13,805 nucleotides of DNA, from assembly GCA_009926295.1 (NCBI GenBank), contig RFPF01000060.1, forward strand, positions 1 through 13,805, read 5' to 3'. This document shows, in pieces, positions 1 to 7,852 of the stretch. Each line of letters starts with the position of its first letter. The first letter of the stretch is position 1. Made by a program: the position numbers and the translations under genes. Below the pieces are notes generated by a model. That model worked only from the letters and a program-made list of their open reading frames with translations, did no database searches and was not told where the DNA came from. Source of the DNA: Planctomycetia bacterium (GTDB lineage Bacteria; Planctomycetota; Planctomycetia; Pirellulales; UBA1268).

Positions 1-502
1 CGCCGCGGGAGAGCGACACGAGGCACAGGCGATCCTCGGGCTCCAGCACCGTCGCCCCGTGCCAGACCCAGTTCTCCTTCTCCGCCGCGGCGAGGCCATC
101 GAGATCGAGAACCGTTTCCCATACCGGCTCCGGCTTGCGGTACTCGTCGAGCGTCGTCCGCCGCCACACGCCCTTCGGGTGGTTTGCGTCACGCCAGAAG
201 TTGTACAGGCGATCACCGATCTTCGAAACCATCGGGATCCGGTCCTTCGAGTCGAGGATCGCGAGCAGCCTGGTCTCGAGACCTTTGAACTCCTTCGACT
301 CGGCGAGTGCCCGCCCGCTCTCGGCATTCCGCGCCCGCACCCACTCGAGCTGCCTGTCCCCCGTCACATCCTCCAGCCACAGAAAGGGATCAACGCGGTC
401 GGCGGTCGAATCAGCGGCGGGGAGCGGTGGCATGAGCGGGAGCAGGCTCCAGGCGAGAAGGGCCATGCGAAGCGGCATCGTGGCGGTCACGTCGCGGGGC
501 AT
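1..502 (-). CDS. Prolyl oligopeptidase-like S9 serine peptidase, N-terminal part (cut by left edge)
   Basis: About 167 codons are visible, running off the left edge. Residues 1-30 form an export signal: a short basic start (MPRDVTATMPLR) and a hydrophobic stretch (MALLAWSLLPLMPPLP) ending near AAD. The mature start has the S9A hallmark DPFLWLEDVTGDRQLEWVRARN, followed by RLLAILDSKDRIPMVSKIGD, YNFWRDANHPKGVWRRTT, EYRKPEPVWETVLDLD and WVWHGATVL, the order seen in the beta-propeller of prolyl oligopeptidases. The catalytic Ser-Asp-His domain lies outside the window. Family members are usually near 700 residues and cleave short proline-containing peptides; export suggests a periplasmic role here. 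The ATG at 502 is chosen because a TGnTATGTT hexamer sits 7 bases upstream; ATG at 478 is the main alternative and would also leave a good signal peptide. It is divergent from the cytochrome-like gene. Family assignment is firm; substrate is unknown. Confidence 0.85.
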   Translation of the reverse strand, partial: MPRDVTATMPLRMALLAWSLLPLMPPLPAADSTADRVDPFLWLEDVTGDRQLEWVRARNAESGRALAESKEFKGLETRLLAILDSKDRIPMVSKIGDRLYNFWRDANHPKGVWRRTTLDEYRKPEPVWETVLDLDGLAAAEKENWVWHGATVLEPEDRLCLVSLSRG

Positions 503-509
503 GGCCGAA

Positions 510-518
510 AACATAGCA
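510..518 (-). promoter_or_regulatory. Candidate extended -10 promoter for the S9 peptidase gene
   Basis: On the minus strand the bases read TGCTATGTT, a TGn extended -10 with hexamer TATGTT at 515-510. Seven bases separate it from the ATG at 502, so transcription would begin at or next to the start codon, giving a leaderless mRNA. No Shine-Dalgarno is visible upstream of 502. No convincing -35 was found. This is inference from one short AT-rich motif in GC-rich DNA. Confidence 0.35.
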
Positions 519-561
519 CGGCCGCGGGCCGGTCGCTCTGCCCCGGGGCGCACGGCCGAGG

Positions 562-567
562 TAAACT
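562..567 (+). promoter_or_regulatory. Candidate -10 element for the cytochrome-like gene
   Basis: TAAACT lies 7 bases before a GTG at 575 and 10 bases before the ATG at 578. It is nearly the only AT-rich run in the divergent spacer on this strand. A GAGG at 558-561 is too far from either start to be a normal ribosome binding site. The spacing fits a leaderless or near-leaderless start. No clear -35 is visible. Confidence 0.3.
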
Positions 568-577
568 TTCATCTGTG

Positions 578-3500
578 ATGATCGTTATGCCGTGGGCCAT
601 CCAGCGAGTGGAGTGGTGCCGACCCGGTGTGGTCGGAATCGTGGCGGTCTTGCTGCTGGCAGCGCCGGGAGCCGCCGAGACCTCGGTGCCGAGGCCGGAG
701 GATCTCGAATTCTTCGAGGCCAACGTTCGCCCGCTGCTCGTGCGGCACTGCAGCGAGTGTCATTCCGCCGGCACCGGTGACCCGGAAGGCGGCCTTTCCT
801 TCGATACACGGGCTGATTTCCTCGCTGCGCAGGGCGTGGCCGTTCCCGGCAAGCCCGACGACAGCCTGCTCGTGAAGGTGGTGCGGTACGACGGCGACCT
901 GCAAATGCCGCCCGACGGCAAACTGCCTGTCGAGTCGATCCGCGTCATCGAGGAGTGGGTGAGCCGCGGACTCCCCTGGCCCGATGACGGCAAGCAGTCG
1001 ACGGTCGCGACGTTCGACATCGCCGCCCGGAAGGCGGAGCACTGGTGCTGGCATCCGCCGCGTTCATCGCCCGCGCCCGCGGTGAACAGCTTGGCATGGT
1101 GCCGCACCGATATCGACCGCTTCGTGCTCGCCCGCCTGGAATCAGCCGGCCTCGAGCCGGCGGCGGAGGCCCCGCGGGAAGTGCTCGCGCGGCGGGCGAG
1201 CGAGATTCTCACGGGGCTGCCGGCCGATCCAGCCGACGTGGCGCGGCTGGTGGGGAACCCCGATCCGCTCGCCTTCGAAAAGTATCTCGACGGCCTCCTG
1301 GCATCGCCGCACTTCGGCGAGCGATTCGCGCGGCACTGGCTCGACGTGGCCCGCTTCGGTGAGACCCGAGGCCACGAGTTCGACTTTCCGATCCCGAACG
1401 CCTGGCAATATCGCGACTGGGTGGTGCGCGCGTTCAATGACGACCTGCCGTACGACCAGTTTGTCCGCGAGCAGGTCGCCGGCGACCTCGTGGATCGCCC
1501 GCGGCTCACCGAGCGAGGGGCCGACGAGTCGGTGCTCGGCACGGGCTTCTGGTTGCTCGGGGAGGAGGTGCATGCCCCGGTCGACATCCGGCAGGACGAG
1601 GCCGACCGGATCGACAATCGCGTCGACACGTTCGGCAAGGCGTTTCTCGGCCTCGCCCTCGGCTGCGCGCGGTGCCACGACCACAAGTTCGACGCCATCT
1701 CCGACGAAGACTACTACGCCATCGCCGGCATGGTGATGTCGAGCAGTTACCGCCAGGTGCCATTCGAGTCGATCGTTCACAATCGCACCGTGACCGCGCG
1801 GCTGGCGGCCGCCGATGCGGAGATGCGGACGGCGATCCTCCCGTTGGTGCAATCTGCGACCGGGATCGGAACGCCACGTGAGATCGAGACGAATGGCACC
1901 CCGAGTGCGGTCGGAGCGGTGGTGCTCGCGGACTATTCCGGGGGCGAGGCGGCCACACCGATCATCGCCGATGCCGCTGCCTGGGAGGCGGTGCCCGCCG
2001 GGCAGCCGGTGATCGTGGCCGGGAAGGAGTCGGAAACCCGACGGATCCGCGTCGAGCCGGTCGGGCATGCGAGGTCGGACGCTGTCTGGGCGACCACGAA
2101 GTCGACCGGTGAACGCGATACCAAGCCGCTCGGCGACGTCGACCGCGCCGGCCGCGTGCTCCGAACTCCCAAGCAACGCGTGACGCAGGGCGTGCTCTGG
2201 CACCGCGTGAGGGGAAATCTTCAGGTCTTCGCCGTCGTCGACAGCCACGTGCTGCTTCAGGGCGGGCCGCTTCACGGTCCAAACCTGATGACGGTGGACA
2301 CGCGAGGCGATTGGAAGTGGATCCGGCAGGATCTGCGGCGCGACATCAAGGACTGGGATGGGGGGCATGTCGTGCACGTGGAGTATGCCGCGATCGATGG
2401 GGAGGTGGGCGTGGCTGCGAGCGTGTCCGCGGCGGAACAGCCCCGGTGGGTCGATCCCGGATGGCCGGCCCGCGTCAACGAGCGGCTGGCCGACGCCGGT
2501 TTCGACTGGCAGGCGGACGCGGCCCGGCGGCTCGTGGACGAGGCGGCGCGATTCAACGCCAAGCGGTCCGAGATCCTCGCCGATGTGAAACTCGAGTCGG
2601 CCACTGCGCCAGCCCTGCTCGACGGCAACGGCCTCGACCAGTTCGTGCTCTTGAAGGGTTCGGCTGCCCGCCCCGGATCGCTCTCGCCGCGGCGGTTCCT
2701 CGAGGCGATCGACGGTGCCGACCAGGCAGCATGGCCGCGACACTCTTCCGGCAGGAGGGAACTCGCCGAACGGCTGCTCGATCCGGAGAACCCGCTCACG
2801 AGCCGTGTGATGGTCAACAGGATCTGGCATCACCTTTTCGGCCGCGGCCTCGTGCCCACGACCGACAACTTCGGCAGGCTTGGCGAGGCAGCCGCCGATG
2901 CTCGGGCGCAGGCACTCCTCGACACGCTCGCCGTGCGATTTCGTGAGGAGGGCTGGAGCATCAAGCGGCTGGTGCGGGAGATCGTATCCAGCAGCACGTG
3001 GCGGATGGGCTCGGCGCCCTCGAGCCGGGCCTTGCAGCGCGACCCGCTCAATCTCCTGATGCATCATTATCCACTGCGGCGGCTCGAGGGAGAGGCGGTC
3101 CGCGACAAGATCCTCGCGGTGAGCGGGCGGCTCGATCGCACGATCGGCGGCCCGGGCGTGGAGGTGTTCGTGACCGACTTTCACGGAGGCCGCGGCCAGC
3201 CCAAGGGGGGGCCGCTCGACGGCGCCGGCCGTCGCAGCCTCTACACGAAGATCCGCCGCAACTTCCTGCCGAGTTTCCTGCTCGCGTTCGACATGCCGGT
3301 GCCCTTCCAGGCCATGGGCCGCCGCAACGTCACCAACGTGCCCGCCCAGGCGCTCACGCTCATGAACGATCCCTTCGTGGCAGGGCAGGCGACGCTCTGG
3401 GCCCGAAAGACGCTGGCCGATGAAACCGTCACGTCCACGCAGCGGATCGAGCGGATGTATCGCGAGGCCTTCGCCCGCCCGCCGACCCGCGAAGAACAGG

Positions 3501-3637
3501 CAGCGGCTGTCGAGTTTCTCACCGCACAGGCCACGCGGCACGGCGGCGACCTCGGTGCCGACCCGAACAACGAGCCCGCGTGGGCCGACCTCGCCCACGC
3601 GCTGATCAACACCAAGGAATTCATCTTCGTTCCATGA
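578..3637 (+). CDS. Planctomycete cytochrome-like protein with PSCyt1, DUF1549 (PSCyt2) and DUF1553 (PSD1) domains
   Basis: This is a 1019-residue exported protein. After a signal peptide (hydrophobic GVVGIVAVLLLAAPGAAE, residues about 15-32) comes a PSCyt1 cytochrome-c-like domain with a CSECH heme-binding motif (C58, C61, H62) and a distal LQMPPDGKLP that may give the methionine ligand. DUF1549 follows at about residues 165-400, with FGERFARHWLDVARF and a second CxxCH in GCARCHDHKFD (C363, C366, H367). Residues about 410-700 are a beta-rich insert. DUF1553 fills about 725-1015 (LLDPENPLTSRVMVNRIW, GRRNVTNVPAQALTLMNDPF). The family is widespread in Planctomycetes and its reaction is not established; two CxxCH sites suggest periplasmic redox chemistry. 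The frame is open upstream to about 59, but that part is antisense to the S9 gene and lies before the signal peptide. ATG 578 is used; GTG 575 and ATG 587 are alternatives. The 3' end overlaps the DUF1501 gene, implying coupled translation. Confidence 0.9.
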   Translation: MIVMPWAIQRVEWCRPGVVGIVAVLLLAAPGAAETSVPRPEDLEFFEANVRPLLVRHCSECHSAGTGDPEGGLSFDTRADFLAAQGVAVPGKPDDSLLVKVVRYDGDLQMPPDGKLPVESIRVIEEWVSRGLPWPDDGKQSTVATFDIAARKAEHWCWHPPRSSPAPAVNSLAWCRTDIDRFVLARLESAGLEPAAEAPREVLARRASEILTGLPADPADVARLVGNPDPLAFEKYLDGLLASPHFGERFARHWLDVARFGETRGHEFDFPIPNAWQYRDWVVRAFNDDLPYDQFVREQVAGDLVDRPRLTERGADESVLGTGFWLLGEEVHAPVDIRQDEADRIDNRVDTFGKAFLGLALGCARCHDHKFDAISDEDYYAIAGMVMSSSYRQVPFESIVHNRTVTARLAAADAEMRTAILPLVQSATGIGTPREIETNGTPSAVGAVVLADYSGGEAATPIIADAAAWEAVPAGQPVIVAGKESETRRIRVEPVGHARSDAVWATTKSTGERDTKPLGDVDRAGRVLRTPKQRVTQGVLWHRVRGNLQVFAVVDSHVLLQGGPLHGPNLMTVDTRGDWKWIRQDLRRDIKDWDGGHVVHVEYAAIDGEVGVAASVSAAEQPRWVDPGWPARVNERLADAGFDWQADAARRLVDEAARFNAKRSEILADVKLESATAPALLDGNGLDQFVLLKGSAARPGSLSPRRFLEAIDGADQAAWPRHSSGRRELAERLLDPENPLTSRVMVNRIWHHLFGRGLVPTTDNFGRLGEAAADARAQALLDTLAVRFREEGWSIKRLVREIVSSSTWRMGSAPSSRALQRDPLNLLMHHYPLRRLEGEAVRDKILAVSGRLDRTIGGPGVEVFVTDFHGGRGQPKGGPLDGAGRRSLYTKIRRNFLPSFLLAFDMPVPFQAMGRRNVTNVPAQALTLMNDPFVAGQATLWARKTLADETVTSTQRIERMYREAFARPPTREEQAAAVEFLTAQATRHGGDLGADPNNEPAWADLAHALINTKEFIFVP

Positions 3638-5085
3638 CGCGGAGGAAAAGCCACCACTGCGGCCTCTTCCAGCCCGCGCCCCTGTCGCGGCGCGAACTGC
3701 TTCGGCAGGTGTCGTGCGGGTTCGGCGGCGTGGCGGCGGCGGCTCTCCTGCACCGCGAGGCGTCTCGCGCCGCATCGCCGGGCGTGCTGCCGGCCCTCCA
3801 CCATCCGCCGCGGGCGACGAGCGTGATCTTTCTCTACATGGACGGGGGGGTGTCGCAGGTCGACAGCTTCGACCCCAAGCCACGGCTGGAGAAGGACGCG
3901 GGCAAGGATCCGCGCACGCTGTTCAAGGTCGATGCCACGCAGTTCAACAACGTCGGCACGGTGTTGCCGAGCCCGTGGAAGTTCAAGCAGCATGGTCAGA
4001 GCGGGATTCCCGTCAGCGAGCTCTTTCCGCAGATCGCCACGCTCGCCGACGAGCTGGCAATCGTCCGTTCGATGACGAGCGAGTTTCCCGAGCACACCAA
4101 CGCCAACTACTTTCTCCACACCGGCAGCGGGCTCCAGGGTCGGCCGAGCATGGGCGCGTGGACAACCTACGGCCTCGGCCGTGAAAACGACGATCTACCG
4201 GGCTACATGGTGATCGATGGCGGCCTCATCCCGCCGGGTGGTCTCGACAACTTCACCAACGGATTCCTGCCCGCAACCTATCAGGGTTCGATCGTCAAGC
4301 CGGATGCCGTGGGGCTGGCCAACGTGCAGCCTCGGGAAAAGTCGGCGGCCCACCAACGCGCGAAGCTCGATCTCGCCCGTCGGCTCGACCGTGGCTTCGC
4401 GGCACGTTTGGCGTCGGGCGGATCCACGACCGACGCGCTCGAGAGCGCGATCGCCAATCATGAACTGGCCTACCGCATGCAGACGGAAGTGCCGGATCTG
4501 CTCGATCTCGTCGGGGAGACAGTCGACACGAAGCGGGCCTACGGACTGGAGAGCGACTACAAGCCGACGCAGATCTTCGGCACCGAGTGCCTGCTCGCGC
4601 GCCGGATGGTCGAGCGGGGGGTGCGGTTCGTGGAACTCACCTGCCCCAGGGTCGGCGGCGACCGCTGGGATCAGCACGGCGACCTCAAGGCGGGCCACGA
4701 GAACAATGCCCGTGCCGTCGACCAGCCCATCGCGGCGCTCGTCCGCGATCTGCGGTCCCGTGGCCTCCTCGATTCGACGCTCGTCGTCTGGAGCGGTGAG
4801 TTTGGCCGCACGCCGTTCGCCCAGGGCAAGGACGGCCGTGACCACAATCCGCAGGGATTTTCCCTGTGGCTGGCGGGCGGCGGGGTGAAGGGGGGCACGA
4901 TCGTGGGCGCCACCGACGACTACGGCTACCGGGTGATCGAGAAGAAGTTCATGATCCACGACCTTCACGCCACGATCCTCCACCTCCTGGGGATCGATCA
5001 CCGGCGGCTCACCTACCGCTTCAGCGGCCGGGACATGCGACTCACCGACGTGCACGGCCACGTGATCGACGACGTGCTGGCCTGA
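3634..5085 (+). CDS. DUF1501 family protein, Tat-exported
   Basis: This 483-residue protein starts at an ATG overlapping the TGA of the upstream gene (ATGA, 3634-3637). An earlier in-frame ATG at 3580 would bury the signal peptide inside the neighbour, so it is not used. The N-terminus has a twin-arginine signal: L17-S-R-R-E-L-L followed by CGFGGVAAAALL, so it is probably exported folded, often a sign of a metal centre. Family motifs include VIFLYMDGGVSQVDSFDPKP, EHTNANYFLHTGSG, GAWTTYGLG, WSGEFGRTP (FGRTP at residues 390-394), GRDHNPQGF and HDLHATILHLLGIDH. DUF1501 is placed in the alkaline-phosphatase/sulfatase-like fold group; the conserved Asp and His residues could bind metal, but no reaction is proven. 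It nearly always accompanies PSCyt1/DUF1549/DUF1553 proteins in planctomycetes, so the two products probably act together in the periplasm. Confidence 0.92.
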   Translation: MTRRKSHHCGLFQPAPLSRRELLRQVSCGFGGVAAAALLHREASRAASPGVLPALHHPPRATSVIFLYMDGGVSQVDSFDPKPRLEKDAGKDPRTLFKVDATQFNNVGTVLPSPWKFKQHGQSGIPVSELFPQIATLADELAIVRSMTSEFPEHTNANYFLHTGSGLQGRPSMGAWTTYGLGRENDDLPGYMVIDGGLIPPGGLDNFTNGFLPATYQGSIVKPDAVGLANVQPREKSAAHQRAKLDLARRLDRGFAARLASGGSTTDALESAIANHELAYRMQTEVPDLLDLVGETVDTKRAYGLESDYKPTQIFGTECLLARRMVERGVRFVELTCPRVGGDRWDQHGDLKAGHENNARAVDQPIAALVRDLRSRGLLDSTLVVWSGEFGRTPFAQGKDGRDHNPQGFSLWLAGGGVKGGTIVGATDDYGYRVIEKKFMIHDLHATILHLLGIDHRRLTYRFSGRDMRLTDVHGHVIDDVLA

Positions 5086-5105
5086 GCACCGCGGCGCCGG
5101 ACGGC

Positions 5106-6365
5106 TTACGCCCGAACCTGGCCGGTGCCGAGCACCACGAACTTGTAGGTCGTGAGCTCCTTCGTGCCGCAGGGGCCGCGGGCGTGGAGCTTGTCGGTGG
5201 AGATCCCGATCTCGGCGCCGAGCCCGAGTTCGCCACCGTCGTTGAACCGCGTGCTGGCGTTGACCATCACGACGGCCGTGTCCACCCGTGATGCGAAGCG
5301 GTCGGCTGCGGCCCGGTCGGCGGTCACGATCGAGTCGGTGTGGCGCGAGCCGTAGCGGTTGACGTGGTCGATGGCCGCATCGAGGGAGTCGACGACGGCG
5401 ATGGAGATCTTCGGTCCGAGATACTCGGCGGCCCAGTCGGCCTCGGTCGCCGGGCCGGCCGCGGGCACCAACTCCTGCGTGGCATCGTCGCCAACGATCT
5501 CCACCTCGTGATCGGCCAGGGCCTCCGCGATGTCCGGAAGGAACCGCGAGGCCACGTCCCGGTGCACGAGCAGCGACTCGGCGGCGTTGCACACCCCCAT
5601 CCGCTGGCACTTGGCGTTCACCGTGATCGCCTTGGCCATGGCGAGATCGGCGGCCTTGTCGACGTAGATGTGGCAGTTGCCCGTGAAGTGCTTGAGCACG
5701 GGCATCCGGGCCTCGGAGCAGACGCGGCGGATCAAGGCCTCGCCGCCGCGGGGAATCACGATGTCGATGAGGTCGTCCATCTGCAGGAACTCGCCCACGG
5801 CCTCGCGATCGGGCGTGTCGACGAGCTGCACGCAGTCGACCGGCAGGCCACTCTCCGCGATCGCCGCCCGCATGCTCTCGACGATCTGCGCGCTGGAGCG
5901 GGCCGCCTCCTTGCCTCCCCGGAGGATGATCGCGTTGCCGGCGGCGAGGGCGACGGCGGCGGCGTCCGCCGTGACGTTCGGCCGAGACTCGTAGATGAAG
6001 AACACCACGCCGAGCGGCACGCGGATTTTTCTCACCACGAGCCCGTTGGGCCGCGTCGTGTCCTCGAGCACCTCCCCCACGGGATCGGGCAGCCCGGCCA
6101 CGGCCTCGACGCCGGCGGCGATCCCCTCCACCCGCCTGGCGTCGAGCGTGAGCCGATCGATGGCGGCCGGCGTGAGGCCGAAGCCGGGCGCGGCGGCGAG
6201 ATCGAGGCTGTTTGCGGCGAGGATCGCGTCGACATCGGCGCGGATCCGCGCGGCGGCGGCCCGGAGGCAGGCGGCCTTTCGGTCGGCGGGCACGGCGGCC
6301 AGGTCGATCGCGGCCCGCCGGGCACGCGTCGCGACGCCGCGGCAGTGGGAGTGGAGAGAGCTCAT
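5106..6365 (-). CDS. proA: Glutamate-5-semialdehyde dehydrogenase (gamma-glutamyl phosphate reductase)
   Basis: ProA reduces gamma-glutamyl phosphate to glutamate-5-semialdehyde with NADPH, the second step of proline synthesis in the cytoplasm. The product is 419 residues, the usual size. Diagnostic stretches are IRVPLGVVFFIYESRPNVT, AAGNAIILRGGKEA, LKHFTGNCHIYVD, the catalytic cysteine in RMGVCNAAESLLVH (C259), YLGPKISIAV and STRFNDGGELGLGAEIGIST, ending in the typical RGPCGTKELTTYKFVV. The start ATG at 6365 overlaps the folP stop (ATGA, 6362-6365), so it can be translated by coupling; a TGGTACCAT motif 6 bases upstream could also give it its own start. proB is not in the window. The gene converges on the DUF1501 gene with only 20 bases between the stops. 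Confidence 0.97.
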   Translation of the reverse strand: MSSLHSHCRGVATRARRAAIDLAAVPADRKAACLRAAAARIRADVDAILAANSLDLAAAPGFGLTPAAIDRLTLDARRVEGIAAGVEAVAGLPDPVGEVLEDTTRPNGLVVRKIRVPLGVVFFIYESRPNVTADAAAVALAAGNAIILRGGKEAARSSAQIVESMRAAIAESGLPVDCVQLVDTPDREAVGEFLQMDDLIDIVIPRGGEALIRRVCSEARMPVLKHFTGNCHIYVDKAADLAMAKAITVNAKCQRMGVCNAAESLLVHRDVASRFLPDIAEALADHEVEIVGDDATQELVPAAGPATEADWAAEYLGPKISIAVVDSLDAAIDHVNRYGSRHTDSIVTADRAAADRFASRVDTAVVMVNASTRFNDGGELGLGAEIGISTDKLHARGPCGTKELTTYKFVVLGTGQVRA

Positions 6366-7249
6366 GACTGCATGGTACCAGACCGCCCGAGTGCGGCCCG
6401 AACGGTCCCCACGGCGTGGACGCGGACGATCTGGACGCCCCGCGCGGCGAGGTGGCATGCGGCGGCGGCGGTGGCGGCGTCGAGTTCGTCGCGGGAGGCC
6501 GGCCGGCCGAGCGACTGCTCGAGCGCCTTGGCGAGGAAGCCCTTGCGCGAGTGGCCGACGAGGATCGGCGCGCCGAGATCGAGGAATCGGCCGGCCTCGG
6601 CCATGAGCGTGCGGTTGTGATCGTGGGTCTTGCCGAAGCCGATTCCCGGGTCGAGGCAGATTTTTTCGCAGGGGATTCCGCAGGCGAGGAGATCGTCGCG
6701 CCGGGCGGCCAGATAGGCGTGGATCTCGGCCACGACGTCGTCATAGCGGGGATCGATCTGCATCGAGAGCGGCGTGCCCCGCATGTGCATGGCGCAGACA
6801 GCCGCGCCGGTGTCCCGGGCCACGCGGAGCATGTCGGGATCACCGGTGAGCCCCGTCACGTCGTTGATGATCTCGGCGCCGACTTCGAGGGCGTGGGCGG
6901 CGACGGCTGCCTTCGAGGTGTCGATCGAGACCGGCACGCCCGACTCCGCCGCCAGCCGTTCGACAACCGTGCTCACGCGTCTCAACTCCTCGGCGAGCGC
7001 GACGGGCGACGAAAACGGCCGCGTGCTCTCGCCGCCGACGTCGAGTATGTCGGCTCCCTCGGCCACGAGCCGCAGCCCGTGTTCGACGGCCGCGTCGACC
7101 GAGTCGTACCACCCGCCGTCGGAGAAGCTGTCGGGTGTGACGTTGACGATCCCCATCAGGAGCGGCAGGCGCCGCATTCCACCGGGACTCGGCAGTTCGA
7201 GCGACCGCGTCCGCAGTCGCCAGTGCGTCGGGAGATTGGCCGGAGGCAT
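6362..7249 (-). CDS. folP: Dihydropteroate synthase
   Basis: FolP condenses 6-hydroxymethyl-7,8-dihydropterin pyrophosphate with p-aminobenzoate to form dihydropteroate in folate synthesis; it is the sulfonamide target. The 295-residue product carries all expected signatures: LMGIVNVTPDSFSDGG, DILDVGGESTRPFS, VSIDTSKA, EIINDVTGL, CAMHMRGTP, KICLDPGIGFGKTHDHN and LVGHSRKGFL (pterin and PABA site loop). The ATG at 7249 leaves about 30 residues before the first signature; ATG at residue 25 (MRRLPLL) is a shorter alternative. No Shine-Dalgarno is visible, but a TGGTACATT motif ends 6 bases before 7249. It lies 45 bases after the lptE-like gene, so it may be read from that transcript or from its own promoter. 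It overlaps proA at the 3' end. Confidence 0.97.
   Translation of the reverse strand: MPPANLPTHWRLRTRSLELPSPGGMRRLPLLMGIVNVTPDSFSDGGWYDSVDAAVEHGLRLVAEGADILDVGGESTRPFSSPVALAEELRRVSTVVERLAAESGVPVSIDTSKAAVAAHALEVGAEIINDVTGLTGDPDMLRVARDTGAAVCAMHMRGTPLSMQIDPRYDDVVAEIHAYLAARRDDLLACGIPCEKICLDPGIGFGKTHDHNRTLMAEAGRFLDLGAPILVGHSRKGFLAKALEQSLGRPASRDELDAATAAAACHLAARGVQIVRVHAVGTVRAALGRSGTMQS
6372..6381 (-). promoter_or_regulatory. Candidate extended -10 upstream of proA, inside folP
   Basis: On the minus strand CTGGTACCAT ends 6 bases before the proA ATG at 6365. TGG plus TACCAT fits an extended -10 (TGnTANNNT). The same CTGGTAC heptamer sits at the identical distance before the folP start. Because it also codes the last residues of FolP it may be chance, and coupling from folP is an adequate explanation on its own. 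Confidence 0.25.
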
Positions 7250-7255
7250 TTCCGG

Positions 7256-7265
7256 AATGTACCAG
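7256..7265 (-). promoter_or_regulatory. Candidate extended -10 for folP (leaderless start)
   Basis: In the 45-base gap between the lptE-like gene and folP the minus strand reads CTGGTACATT, an extended -10 (TGG + TACATT, hexamer 7261-7256), followed by six bases and the ATG at 7249. No purine-rich ribosome site is present. This fits a promoter whose transcript begins at the start codon. Confidence 0.35.
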
Positions 7266-7294
7266 CCCGCCTCGGCCGGGCGGCGGCGATGCCG

Positions 7295-7837
7295 CTACCA
7301 GGGCTCTTCCATGAGGCCCACGATCTGCTCGGCCATCTTCACGATGCCTTCCTGCTGGGTGGTCACGACCGAGCGGCCGAATTCGGGGACGAGCATCGCC
7401 GCCTGTCCCACGTCCACGCTCGCCGCCGGCATCGGCACCTGCCCGGAGGCCAGCACCGCGCCGCCCCGGTCGGCCCAGGTGACGAGCACCTGCAGATTCA
7501 TCTCCACCTGCCGCGACTGGTCGGTCGGGCTCTCGACGACCATCCGCTTCGTGTCGGCCACGATCCTGGCGGTGAGGACGCTGTCGGCATTCGGGTCGCC
7601 CACCACCTTGAACGGGGTCCGCTTCTCGATCTCCTTGCAGATCGCCTCCGTGAGCCGCTCCCCGAGGTCGATGCCCGGCGTCGTGCGGTAACTTTCCGAC
7701 TGGATCATCGGAACGTAGACCGTGCGCACGTTCGGGGCGTAGAGGGTGTTGTTGCCGAACCGGTAGGCGGCGCATCCGGCCGGCAGCAGCGCCGCCAGCA
7801 TCAGCAGCCAGCGGGCGGGGAAAGGGAGGCGGCCCAT
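7295..7837 (-). CDS. LptE-like lipoprotein (LPS assembly family)
   Basis: The 180-residue product begins with a lipoprotein signal (MGRLPFPARWLLMLAALLPAGC); C22 would be the lipidated cysteine, although Pro at -3 is unusual for a lipobox. The rest follows the LptE pattern: AYRFGNNTLYAPNVRTVYVP, then GIDLGERLTEAICKEIEKRT, FKVVGDPNADSVLTARIV and a beta-rich second half. LptE is the outer-membrane lipoprotein plug of the LptD translocon that inserts lipopolysaccharide; distant relatives in planctomycetes are recognised by similarity only, and whether this organism makes LPS is not shown here. The start at ATG 7837 is supported by a GGAG with 5-base spacing. It lies 15 bases after the restored stop of the BamD-like gene, so the two are very likely one operon. 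Confidence 0.75.
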   Translation of the reverse strand: MGRLPFPARWLLMLAALLPAGCAAYRFGNNTLYAPNVRTVYVPMIQSESYRTTPGIDLGERLTEAICKEIEKRTPFKVVGDPNADSVLTARIVADTKRMVVESPTDQSRQVEMNLQVLVTWADRGGAVLASGQVPMPAASVDVGQAAMLVPEFGRSVVTTQQEGIVKMAEQIVGLMEEPW

Positions 7838-7842
7838 CGAGG

Positions 7843-7846
7843 CTCC
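7843..7846 (-). promoter_or_regulatory. Ribosome binding site of the lptE-like gene
   Basis: GGAG on the minus strand, five bases (CCTCG) before the ATG at 7837. It fixes this start and shows that this organism does use Shine-Dalgarno pairing for an operon-internal gene. Confidence 0.55.
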
Positions 7847-7852
7847 ATTCCG

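Noticed and set aside
59..577. N-terminal extension of the cytochrome-like gene back to about 59
   Set aside because: It lies antisense to the S9 peptidase coding region and would precede an obvious signal peptide beginning near 578.
1142..3883. Long open frame of 913 codons on the minus strand opposite the cytochrome-like gene
   Set aside because: It is the mirror of a high-GC gene with strong third-position bias. It has Arg/His/Pro-rich composition and no recognisable motif, while the plus strand holds clear domains.
5086..5105. Shared terminator between the convergent DUF1501 and proA genes
   Set aside because: The 20 bases show no convincing stem-loop or T-run.
4195..6843. Open frame of 882 codons on the minus strand spanning DUF1501, proA and part of folP
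   Set aside because: The correct frames of proA and folP are unambiguous, and the left part is antisense to DUF1501; the sequence is Arg/Pro-rich shadow.
7267..7283. CCGCC-N7-GGCGG hairpin between the lptE-like gene and folP
   Set aside because: Five-base GC arms are common by chance at this base composition and no T-run follows, so it is not called a terminator.
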